Shown here: one piece after another, positions 23,643 to 33,569 of the stretch
Layout: each line of letters opens with the position of its first letter
Position numbering within the stretch: position 1 is the stretch's first letter
Assembly: GCA_963969495.1 (NCBI GenBank)
Contig: OZ018324.1
Coordinates: forward strand, 143,614,855 to 143,678,854
Source of the DNA: Ceratothoa steindachneri
Taxonomy: Eukaryota; Arthropoda; Malacostraca; Isopoda; Cymothoidae
Direction of reading: 5' to 3'
Length of the DNA: 64,000 bases
Made by a program: the position numbers and the translations under genes
Notes under the pieces: model-generated
The model's database searches: none
The model's input: only the letters and a program-made list of their open reading frames with translations
What the model was told of the DNA's origin: nothing

Positions 23643-25107
23643 TGTGATAGAACGAGTTGAAGCTGCGTTTAATTTCAATTCCTATCCCATATTATTTAAA
23701 ACCACGATGCTGCCCACGTGCATCTTCGATTCGAGGCTTGGAGTCTTATCACAGCTACCGGATGTCAATGTTTAATCAAGGAGGTTATCGTCCCCCCGTT
23801 CGCCCCCATACGCCGACCTCGCCAGATTGAGTTAGGCTTATGAGCAGATAAGGCATTGTTCTCCGGCCCGGCTGTGCGTTCCCTCCAAGCTTTCACTCTA
23901 TTTTCCCCCACGCCAAGGAGATGTCCTAACTATTTATATGGAAACTTTACCACTAAGATCAGATTGGAGATCCAGATTTTCGTCGCGAAACATCACCACG
24001 ACCCTCTCTCCCTTTGTGCGCCAAGGGACCTTGACCTCGAGATTCACCATCACTTGTCCAGAAGGAGGACAATATTCCTTGAGTGCCAAAGTTTCGAGCC
24101 TTTCCGACGCCAAGTCCCCAAGGCTTCTTCCCCTGTTGTTCAAAGGAGAACAGCATTAGAACAGCCATTGTTCTTTTTGAGCCCTTCGCCAAGAAACGGT
24201 TCTCATCCCCCCCCCCTGTTGTTCAAGGAGAACAGCATTAGAACAGCCATTGTTCGTTTTTAGCACTTTGCCAAGAAACGGTTCTCACCCCCCCCCCCCC
24301 TGTTGTTCAGAGGAGAACAACATTAGAACAGCCATTGTTCTTGAGCCCGTAGACAAGAGACGGTTCTCATCCCCCCCTTTGTTCAGAAGAGAACAACCTA
24401 GAACAGCCATTGTTCGTTTTGAGCCCTTCGCCAAGAAACGGTTCTCACCCCCCCTGTTGTTCAAAGGAGAACAACATTAGAACAGCCATTGTTCTTGAGC
24501 CCGTAGACAAGAGACGGTTCTCATCCCCCCTTTGTTCAGAAGAGAACAACCTAGAACAGCCATTGTTCTTCAAGCCGTTCGTCGAGAAACGGTTCTCCTT
24601 CCCAAGACGCCTCGTCAGGATCCTTTTATCCCCCCCCCCCTCCGGCTGGAACTCGCCAGCGGACCGAAACTCCTTTGCGCCACCTTCCACTGCACTACTA
24701 GTGCAAAAGTTACGTAAGCCAAACGTCACCTTTGAGTATTGATCCCTTTTGTCAATTCTATCCTGTTCTTTAAATGGTTTATCGAACCATCCCATCTCTT
24801 TAACTCTATATTTGTTTTACCTTTTTAAATCCTTTAAATCCTCGGATTAGCCCGAGTCTCCACGACCCTTTCCATTCTGTTTATGTCAATATTTTCCGTT
24901 TTTGTGTATTGTTTATAGTTATTATTAATAAAACTCTATTTTATTAATAATAGCAATATTATTATCCTTGAGCTCAGTTCCACTTCTTAAGCATATCGAA
25001 GATACATAATATCGGCCGCCAGACAGTAATGCACTCTAAAGATAATAAAGGAAGTTCCCTCAACGAATAGCGATATATATGGTATCGTCGGGAGTCATTC
25101 TACGACA
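23643..25107 (+). repeat. 5' LTR (1465 bp)
   Basis: Begins TG and ends CA like a standard LTR. It contains six tandem units of about 75-82 bp (about 24138-24600), one more than the 3' LTR, and this accounts for the 82-bp length difference. The TTATTAATAAAACTC segment near 24925 contains AATAAA and may supply the poly(A) signal. Confidence 0.95.
24138..24600. repeat. LTR-internal tandem array, six units of about 80 bp
   Basis: Each unit reads GTTGTTC..AGGAGAACA, then AGAACAGCCATTGTTC, then CAAGA.ACGGTTCTCA and a C-run. Two inverted motifs sit in most units: GTTGTTC/GAACAAC and AGAACA-N5-TGTTCT. The variants alternate (AACATTAG versus AACCTAG), suggesting a higher-order two-unit period. The 3' LTR has five units. 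The position inside the U3 side of an LTR suggests a role in transcription, which is inference. Confidence 0.9.
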
Positions 25108-25133
25108 TATATATATATATATACTATTTAATT

Positions 25134-25150
25134 TGGTATCAGGTGTGTAA
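25134..25150 (+). promoter_or_regulatory. Candidate primer-binding site
   Basis: TGGTATCAGGTGTG lies 26 bp after the 5' LTR, beyond an AT tract. The older relative has TGGTGTCAGGTGT in the equivalent place (48796). A leading TGG complements a tRNA CCA end. I did not assign the tRNA. Confidence 0.6.
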
Positions 25151-25472
25151 GGTTTAACGCTATATCTTTGCAAACACTGGTCTCAGTCGAGTAAAGCATA
25201 GTGTTATTCGTTATAATAATAGAATATAGTAGTTCCCTTTTGTTTTAACGATTGCTATCCCCTTTTTTTGAAACTTAAGAAGCTGGAGTAGCTCAAGTAA
25301 CGGTTATAATAATTTGTTGTGTTTTTTTGTGATTTTAGTCAGTGGTTATTTAGATTGAGAAACCAAGTACGAATAGGTCAGTGCCCATATTTAGGTAGGC
25401 TAATTCTATAGAAGCATAATTCTTGTTGCAAGGAATTTTTGTTGGTTGACTAGTGCGCCCCCAAGTGCAAAG

Positions 25473-27707
25473 ATGACTCAGTTTGAAATCTTTAAAGCGA
25501 AAGGAGAGTCCTGTGGACTTTCCGGAAAAGAACTAACTGAGTACATTCAAGAGGAGCAAGGAAAAGAGGAAGAAAGAGAAAGAAAAAAGGAAGAAAGAGA
25601 AATACAACGAGAAGAAAAAGAAAGAGAGGAACGGATAAGACAAGCTGAGCTTCAGATTGAATTAGCTCGGATTAAAGCAGAATTTCAAAGAAAAAAGGTA
25701 GAAAGAGAAAGGGGAAGAGTAATCCGACAAGAGGAACGAGAAAGAGAAATACAACGAGAGGAACGAGAAAGAGAAATACAACAGGAAGAACGAGAAAGAA
25801 AAATACAACGAGAAGAACGAGAAAAAGAAATCCAACGAGAAGAAAGAAGGAAGGATTCGCGCCCCTTCCCAGGAAAGCTGACAAAGTTTCCGAGCCCCGT
25901 AAAACCCCCAAACTTCTTTCCCCAAAACCAACAACGGGACTCTAAACCTCCCGTTAAGACTTCTCCTCCATTTCTCTTCCCGAAGCGACCAACCATATGC
26001 TTCACCTGTGGTGTAGAAAACCACATGAGCTGAAATTACCCCCAAAATTCTAGGCTTAAAAGCGGACCAGCCCACCAAGTTCACCAGATTAATGCAACCC
26101 CGGCTCCCCCGGTGGTGCAGACCCAAGCAGAAACTTCTCCCTCTCCGTCAGGCCACCAGGTAAATTTTGTTTTGGGTAAAAGTTCATCGGGAACTTTGAA
26201 ATATGAGGAGGGCAGCGTGGACAGCTGCCGAGTATCGACTCTCGTCAGGGACACAGGATGTACGTGTTTCATCGTGTCCGACGAACTCCTCCCAGTGGCC
26301 TCTAACCACGAAAAATTTGCGGTGGTAAATGACCACCTTGGGCGGGCGAACCGATTCCCCGTCGCTAGATGTTACCTGCAGTGTCAATATTATAATGGCT
26401 GGGCTGAAGTCATTGTAGCACCCATACAATTCTGTTCCGTACTTATAGGACAGAGCCCCCAAGTAAGTTTCGACCCTGTGTTTCAGGCCGCCCTTCCTCA
26501 AGGCCGAGATAAGAAAGAAGCCCAGGAGCCCGTCCCCATCAGAACCCCGATACCGTCCGATTTCTCGGAGACCCCTAACCAGGACTTTAGGACGGCAAAA
26601 GAGGAGTGTGAATCACTAACACCCTTAGGTGATAAGGCCCCAGACAAGGACACGGAGACTGTCCCTGGACCCCAAGAAAAAAAGAACCCCCAACGCGCCC
26701 ATGGAGATACCTTCGTAGAACTGGACGAAGCATCGGCGCTTGAAGAGGATTGCCCCGCGGAGTCCCTTAATGTAATCCAGACAGTGTGCATCCAACCTGA
26801 TGCCGATTACCCTCCTCCTTCCCTACCAGGCGAGTCTTTAGAACCCTCTGACCTGGATAGTGACGCGCAGCTGACACCACGTCCGAAGAGTCAGCTACAA
26901 GAACTAATTAAATGGAATCATCATTTACCCGCCCTATTAGCTCTTTTCGAGCGACTGCGTAAAAATGGCCTCAGCATTGGCCCCAGAAAATGCCATTTTG
27001 CCCACGAAACCATCAAATATTTGGGTTTCAAAATAGGACAAAACAAGTTAGGTCCCCACGAGAACAAGATTAAGGCAATCGCCCACATGCCCCTCCCGAT
27101 TACAAAGAAGCCATTAAGATCGTTCCTAGGATCAGCTTCTCCCTATGAGCGATTTGTTCCGAATTTCGCTGCAATTTTGGCCCCCCCCCTATGCCCCCTT
27201 CAGGAAAAGAATTTCCCCGATCGTTTACGTTGGAATGATGTCGCTGTTTCCCATTTTAATCAGCTCAAGAGTAAGTTCATTTCTGCCCCCATTTTAAAGT
27301 TGCCCAGCCTGGAAAAATCTTTTGGGGTTAAGACCGACGTGATCAACGAGGGCATTGGAGGTGTACTCCTTCAATACGTGGATGACGGAACGAGTCATCC
27401 AGTTGCATATGACAGTCGTCAATTATTACCACGCGAAAAGAGATATGCCACTAGAGAAAAGAAAGCTCTATCAATTATCTGGGTCATAGACAAATTCAAG
27501 CTGTACTTGATATGTAAAGAATTTCAAATAGGAACCGACCACCGTCCGTTAGCCTATATTAGGAATTTAATACACTCAAACGGCCGCATCATGCGCTGGA
27601 GTTTACTCTTGCAAGAGTATCAGTTTAAAATAAATTAGATAAAAGGTTCCGATAACCGGGTCGCTGACGCCCTCAGTAGGAATGCGTTATCGAATAGCGT
27701 AGAGTAA
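25473..27707 (+). pseudogene. Streamlined gag-pol frame: coiled coil, zinc knuckle, protease, RNase H
   Basis: From the ATG at 25473 one frame runs 744 codons to TAA at 27705-27707, broken only by TGA (26031) and TAG (27636). Residues about 25-125 are Glu/Arg-rich repeats typical of this family's gag N-terminus. CFTCGVENHMS follows near residue 175, and the TGA takes a position just after this Ser. A protease motif RDTGCTCFIV lies near residue 260. Then come RT thumb-like sequence (KYLGFKIGQNKLGP, MPLPITKKPLRSFLGSA) and RNase H (KTDVINEGIGGVLLQ, TDHRPLAYIRN, IKGSDNRVADALSRN). Two deletions are in frame: the capsid domain after the coiled coil, and about 190 codons of RT including the catalytic Asp pair, between LQELI and KWNHHL. 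Integrase never follows. The product would be a particle-associated protein without polymerase. An unbroken ATG start, not the upstream TTG, is chosen. Confidence 0.85.
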
Positions 27708-28123
27708 GTGTATTCATAGGATTAGTATCTCCCTGTAGGTATATACCGTCTTGTACGACTTAAATTAAGATTGTCTTATAATATAATTAATTAATGTATA
27801 TGTCTGAATTTTGTAACGCTCAATGTCTAATTTTTTTGTATGTATATTTATATTTGTACCCATTAATTTACGTATAAATTATTTTGTCCCGTATGTACTA
27901 ATTTTATATCATTTCATTGTTCCATGCCCCCTTTTTTTTCTTTTATTAAGTTGTATTAAAGGTTATTTTCCCCTGTAATCTAAAGATCAAAATAATCATA
28001 TGTCCTTGAGGTAATACTAGTTAGGTGCAGGAAGGTACGGTTGGTACAAGAAAACGAGTTCCCCACAACGGAGCTCTATCGTTGTCCCTTCTCTCTCTTT
28101 TTTTCGAAGTGACAACTTCCCCT
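27708..28123 (+). other. Non-coding 3' interior of the LTR element
   Basis: In a complete Gypsy element integrase would begin here. Only AT-rich, stop-filled sequence is present before the polypurine tract. Confidence 0.7.
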
Positions 28124-28135
28124 GAAATGGAGGGG
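28124..28135 (+). promoter_or_regulatory. Polypurine tract
   Basis: GAAATGGAGGGG abuts the 3' LTR start exactly, the expected position for plus-strand priming. Confidence 0.85.
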
Positions 28136-29518
28136 TGTGATAGAACGAGTTGAAGCTGCGTTTAATTTCAACTCCTATCCCATATTATTTAAAACCAAGA
28201 TGCTGCCCACGTGCATCTTCGATTCGAGGCTTGGAGTCTTATCACAGCTACCGGATGTCAATGTTTATTCAAGGAGGTTATCGTCCCCCGGTTCGCCCCC
28301 ATACGCCGACCTCGCCAGATTGAGTTAGGCTTATGAGCAGATAAGGCATTGTTCTCCGGCCCGGCTGTGCGTTCCCTCCAAGCTTTCACTCCATTTTCCC
28401 CCACGCCAAGGAGATGTCCTGGCTATTTATATGGAAACTTTACCACTAAGATCAGATTGGAGATCCAGATTTTCGTCGCGAAACATCACCACGACCCTCT
28501 CTCCCTTTGTGCGCCAAGGGACCTCGACCTCGAGATTCACCATCACTTGTCCAGAAGGAGGACAATATTCCTTGAGTGCCAAAGGTTCGAGCCTTTCCGA
28601 CGCCAAGTCCCCAAGGCTTCCCCCCCCCATGTTGTTCAAAGGAGAACAGCATTAGAACAGCCATTGTTCGTTTTGAGCCCTTCGCCAAGAAACGGTTCTC
28701 ACCCCCCCCCCCCCTGTTGTTCAGAGGAGAACAACATTAGAACAGCCATTGTTCTTGAGCCCGTAGACAAGAGACGGTTCTCATCCCCCCCTTTGTTCAG
28801 AAGAGAACAACCTAGAACAGCCATTGTTCGTTTTGAGCCCTTCGCCAAGAAACGGTTCTCACCCCCCCTGTTGTTCAAAGGAGAACAACATTAGAACAGC
28901 CATTGTTCTTGAGCCCGTAGACAAGAGACGGTTCTCATCCCCCCTTTGTTCAGATGAGAACAACCTAGAACAGCCATTGTTCTTCAAGCTGTTCGTCGAG
29001 AAACGGTTCTCCTTCCCAAGACGCCTCGTCAGGATCCTTTTATCCCCCCCCTTCGGCTGGAACTCGCCTGCGGACCGAAACTCCTTTGCGCCACCTTCCA
29101 CTGCACCACTAGTGCAAAAGTTACGTAAGCCAAACGTCACCTTTGAGTATTGATCCCTTTTGTCAATTCTATCCTGTTCTTCAAATGGTTTATCGAACCA
29201 TCCCATCTCTTTAACTCTATATTTGTTTTACCTTTTTAAATCCTTTAAATCCTCGGATTAGCCCGAGTCTCCACGACCCTTTCCATTCTGTTTATGTCAA
29301 TATTTTCCGTTTTTGTGTATTGTTTATAGTTATTATTAATAAAACTCTATTTTATTAATTATAGCAATATTATTATCCTTGAGCTCAGTTCCACTTCTTA
29401 AGCATATCGAAGATACATAATATCGGCCGCCAGACAGTAACGCACTCTAAAGATAATTAAGGAAGTTCCCTCAACGAATAGCGATATATATGGTATCGTC
29501 GGGAGTCATTCTACGACA
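28136..29518 (+). repeat. 3' LTR (1383 bp)
   Basis: Near-identical to the 5' LTR except for scattered substitutions and five rather than six internal tandem units (from about 28631). It is followed at once by ATCTA, the right target duplication. Confidence 0.95.
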
Positions 29519-31579
29519 ATCTAGAATCACTTATGTATTTTATGTTCTGTAACAAAAATCGTGTTACACCGTGTAATTAACGCTTTAGCCTTCAGGTGAC
29601 AGGTTCACCGATTTTGAAAGGCTCTACTATCTATTTTCCCCATAATCTTTATCCCAGGTCACCTAGTATGGACTACAAGGTCTGTTGTGACCTTTTTATC
29701 TATGTATCCTCATACGCAATGAATTAATAACTTCTCTACTAATCTATACAATAAGGTTCTTTCTATTTATCTATACTAAAAGAATACCAATCGTAAACTT
29801 ATATTTTGATCTGTTCTAAGATTTGGTCTTTATTTTAATCCCTCTCCCATTCCGGATTTTTTCAATTTTTTGTCCTTTACATTTTCGTGACAACAAAGAA
29901 GCAGTATTTGGAAAACTTTATACAAATAAAGTTTTACTTACGATACAGTTTGCCGAGCTAATATTTTTCAGGCATTAGTCCAAGAATAATAAAAAAATGG
30001 CTAAAGTGTTAAACCTTATACCAGCCATAAAAAGACAAAAAGGGATGAGGAGAAAGTTTAAAAAATATTAAGTGATAGGCCATAAAGATTTTTGCTTAGA
30101 AATAAACAATCATATTTAATGCACATTCTCTACATATGCTACTAAACATGCACTTATATGTAAGGAGAGATATTTACCTTTAGACGCAATGGAAAATATA
30201 AAAGTCTTCAGGTTCACCTTTATTTGAAATATTGCCGTTTGCTCTTCTAGCCCACAGAGAAAAGTTTAGACTACATCATTCACGAATTCTTAGACAAAGT
30301 AATCTTCCCTAGTTCATCTCTTTTTATTTTTCGACACCCAACCAAGAGAGCCTTTTCTGATAATGAGCTCTGATCTTCAATCAAAAAGATATCCTGCCGT
30401 GAATGAGATTGCGAACTTCAGTTCAAGACCCAACAGCTCGGTTCAAGACCCATTCACTCATTGTTCGTCGTTGCCCTGATGAAGTTTCTAACCCCAGTAA
30501 TAATATTGTAAGCATCTCTACCCATGTTAGGCAAAACCCGCAAAAGTCTACTCAAGTGAAGCACTTGATTAGTATTTGCCATCGGTCTTTTCATATGTAT
30601 GTATGTTTATATGTATTTATGAATATTTATAACGTAACATTTGGTTATTGATTATCAAAAAGACCTCTGCTCTTTCATTTATTTTTAAGCTTCTTTCCTC
30701 ACTTTTCTTTATTTTACAGCAGGTCTAAAATGGCAAACCCTTTAGCCAATTCTGTTATAATTCAAGTAATGATGATGAAAGCCAGTTACTTCTGAAATCG
30801 ATATCCTAACCAAAAATTATATTACTCAAAACTTTTCTAAGCAACTGCGCCTTACCTCTCATTTTAAAGCTTGATACTGAATAAAATATATTTATACCTT
30901 TAAGTCAAACTGTAGAAAGTGAATTCTGATACTTCCTTTAATATTTCTTTTAATCTTATCAGGATTGCTTAAAAGAGTACGACTTTGTTGGCAGAAGTAG
31001 ACTAAAAAGTATCATTCACCAATTCTCACAAATTTTTTGTTACCTTTTCGGATTTTGTGAATTATATGAATAGAGTAATTAGTTTTAAAATGCTATCGCC
31101 TTCAGTTTCAATATTATTATGCGAATTAAATGATACTAAATAACTATTAAAAATTCATGTCTAGTAATAGGAGGTTATATATATGGGGGCCTAAAACTTA
31201 CTTTTTTCTAAAACGCTCAAAATAATAGTGAGTTTTGCACTAAATAAAATTAACATAAAATCTACGGACGCACTTTTTGATGAGCTGACTTCTAAGAGCT
31301 ACATGTTATGACGGATCAAGATTGCGGTTTTGTGTGATTTTTCTGCCTCTATATTTTGTGAATATTATTTGCAGAAAAAATTACATTTAGTTCTTCAATT
31401 CCTTTCCTATTGTATTAAAGTAAACTGCATTGTACGCAGTGATTGTATAGAGTTTGGTAAGCAATGAATAGCCGTTATCATAATGCAAACGCGCCTGATA
31501 TATTGCTGAAAGTGGCACCTTATTACTATACTAATCGCACCATTTTCTCTTCTTATGCATAGGAAAGAAAGATAAGCTA
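29519..31579. other. Unassigned AT-rich sequence
   Basis: Short frames only (for example 30403-30651) and no family resemblance seen. Confidence 0.4.
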
Positions 31580-32813
31580 CGAAAGTCGGTCAATAAGTTT
31601 TGCAATTCGGATATAAGGAAACGAGATACGAGGAAATTCTTTATTATTTTTCAATATAACTACCTTCAACTTCGATGCACTTGCGCCACTTGTCCCTGAG
31701 GCTTCGAATTCCCGACAACCATAAATCTCCTGACTTCTGTTCTATCCACTCCCGGACGGCGAGCTGGTCATCTTCTTTGTGCCCAAACTGGCGTCTACGC
31801 AGTGCAGCTTTGAGCTGGTGTAATAAAAAGTAGTCGCTATGGGCCAGATCTAGACTGTATATGAGATGGTTGAGCTCCTCGAATCCGCATTTGCGCAGGG
31901 CAGCTTGTGCAACTCTGGCCTTGTGGACAGGGGCATTGTCTTGGAGGAGCAGGACACCACGTGTCAACTTGCCGCGCCGCTTCTGACGGATACACTCTTT
32001 CAACCCAGCCAGTTCCTGGCGTAATATTGGCCTGTGATGGTCCTTCCACGAGGCGCATAGTCCACCATCAACACTCCCTCAGAATCCCAGAGGATGGTGG
32101 CCATGCATTTCCCGGCTGAGGGTTGGGTCCGTAACTTGGTGAGAGTCAGAGAGCCCCTGAGGTTCCAGGCCATGCTCTCGAGCTTGGTCTCGGGATCCCA
32201 GTGATAGACATACGTTTCATCACCTTTCACTATCTGTCAGTTGAATCCCGTCGAGTCTTGGTTGTACAGGAGCAGCAGCTCCTCCGAACTTTGACGACGT
32301 GAAAGTCGATCATGGGGCGTGAGATTTCAAGGGACCCAACGGGCAGAGAACTTGGTCATAGCCAAATTTTCGTGGATGATGTTGATAACACTTGCATGTG
32401 ATATTCCAAGTTTTCGCTCGATTTCTTCGACCTTCACCCGTCGATTTTCTAGGATCATCCTCTCTACACGAGCCACATTGTCCTCGTTAGTCACGTCTGA
32501 CAGGCGTCAGCTTTAAGGGACTCACGAAGGGGCGGTGTTGGTGTACACTGCAACCATGCGTTTATGGATCTCTTTTGCATTCTTGCCTTCCTTGGTCTAA
32601 AATTTGATCACTGCGTGGTGCTCAACCTTCTTCATTGTTGAAAAATTTGTGACTGACGATCTGCGATCACCTACTGCTTCTTAAATAGACGAGGCAGGAA
32701 CGTGTGGCTGCAGGTCCTGACTTGTCATAACTTCTTCTAACACCCCCACAAACAGCCATCCCCCTTCCTCTGTTTTGCCCTACTGATTCGCAAAACTTAT
32801 TGACCGCCCCTCG
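31580..32813 (-). mobile_element. mariner element, near full length
   Basis: A 1234-bp element flanked by TA (31578-31579 and 32814-32815). The left end contains GGTCAATAAGTTTTGC and the right end the inverse GCAAAACTTATTGACCGCCC. It belongs to the same family as the element at 18386-19326 but lies in the opposite orientation. Length fits the roughly 1.2-1.3 kb typical of mariner. Confidence 0.92.
31644..32635 (-). pseudogene. mariner transposase pseudogene (DD34D)
   Basis: The minus-strand start is the ATG at 32635 (MKKVEHHAVIKF, then a stop). The helix-turn-helix region is shortened by a deletion near 32520. The first catalytic block, DETYVYHWDPETK, is open from 32230. The frame 32003-31644 contains LLQDNAPVHK and, 34 residues after that aspartate, SDYFLLHQLKAALR, so spacing is DD34D as in mariner. 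The C-terminus is CIEVEGSYIEK, as in the sister copy. Early stops and at least two frame changes kill it. It differs from the shorter sister element by retaining the middle catalytic region. Confidence 0.9.
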
Positions 32814-32815
32814 TA

Positions 32816-33367
32816 TGTCGTGTCAGAAATCTCGTTTCTTTTGTTGTAATTTAAGAGAAATTAGTTAAGACGATAAACTTCTAAGATCTTCACGATTTCT
32901 CATGCGCTTTGATTTATTTATTTTCGATGCTCTTTTTGCTTTTTTTTTATTGTTTGGTTTGTGTAGTATCTGAAATTCTAGCTAAATATGTAGGATTGCG
33001 TTCGTCGCTTCTTGCTTTGTAAAATTGTATAATGCTCGTCTATCTTCCTTCCAATATTTCGTAAGCCTCTTAAAATCTATAATACTTAAATTCATTTGAA
33101 ATTCTCCGTATAACTAAAGAAGATGTCATGGCAGGACCTTTCCAGCACTATAATCTTGTATATAGTCCCTGCATATATATTTTGTATTTATATTCATGAG
33201 CGTATATACTTTGTGCTCATATTCATGAGCGTTTTTAAATTTGTTTTACTATAGGTGATCAATAAATAAGGGTTGAACTAAGTAAAATTATTCTTCTCCA
33301 GGAGACTTTTTTAGCTGACTAAGGAATCCTTACAATTGCACTATCTATCCATATATCTATCCATTTA
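32816..33367. other. Unassigned AT-rich sequence
   Basis: No gene or repeat was recognised. Confidence 0.4.
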
Positions 33368-33569
33368 TCTAGCGTTTTAATTTTTTTTTTTAATGGGCTA
33401 TCTAGCGACTGCCCACTTAGGCATAAGTCGCCATAAACAAACAGCCTAGTTCTAGGCTACTTTAAAAAAATGAACAGGAAGCAACAATAAAAAGAAATAA
33501 CAAAAACAATAATAAAACAATAACAAAAACAACAACTAAACCTAGTTAAATGAAAGGGAGAAGGCCGGC

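Larger units (their letters stand above)
23643..29518 (+). mobile_element. Gypsy-type LTR retrotransposon, complete but non-autonomous
   Basis: Two long terminal repeats (23643-25107 and 28136-29518), both starting TGTGATAGAAC and ending TACGACA, flank a 3.0 kb interior. Perfect 5-bp target duplications ATCTA lie at 23638-23642 and 29519-29523. A primer-binding-site candidate and a polypurine tract are in place. Coding order is coiled-coil gag, zinc knuckle, protease, RNase H. The capsid region, the RT core and all of integrase are missing by comparison with the older relative (47910-54152) and with Gypsy elements in general. The LTRs look about 98-99% alike by eye apart from one 82-bp repeat unit, so insertion was recent and must have used proteins supplied by another element. 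Confidence 0.93.

Noticed and set aside
24325..24341. Steroid-receptor response element (AGAACA-TGTTCT)
   Set aside because: Spacing is 5 bases rather than the 3 of the known receptor element; kept only as an inverted motif.
24138..24600. CRISPR-like array of regular repeats
   Set aside because: Repeats are contiguous without unique spacers, lie inside an LTR and differ in number between the LTRs.
23856..24795. Several 70-135 codon frames within the LTR
   Set aside because: They are produced by the ~80-bp tandem array in the LTR and recur in the other LTR at 28349-29206; no protein signature.
25662..26126. 154-codon minus frame rich in Phe, Leu and Ser
   Set aside because: It is the antisense shadow of the Glu/Arg-rich gag coiled coil; the low-complexity pattern gives long antisense frames.
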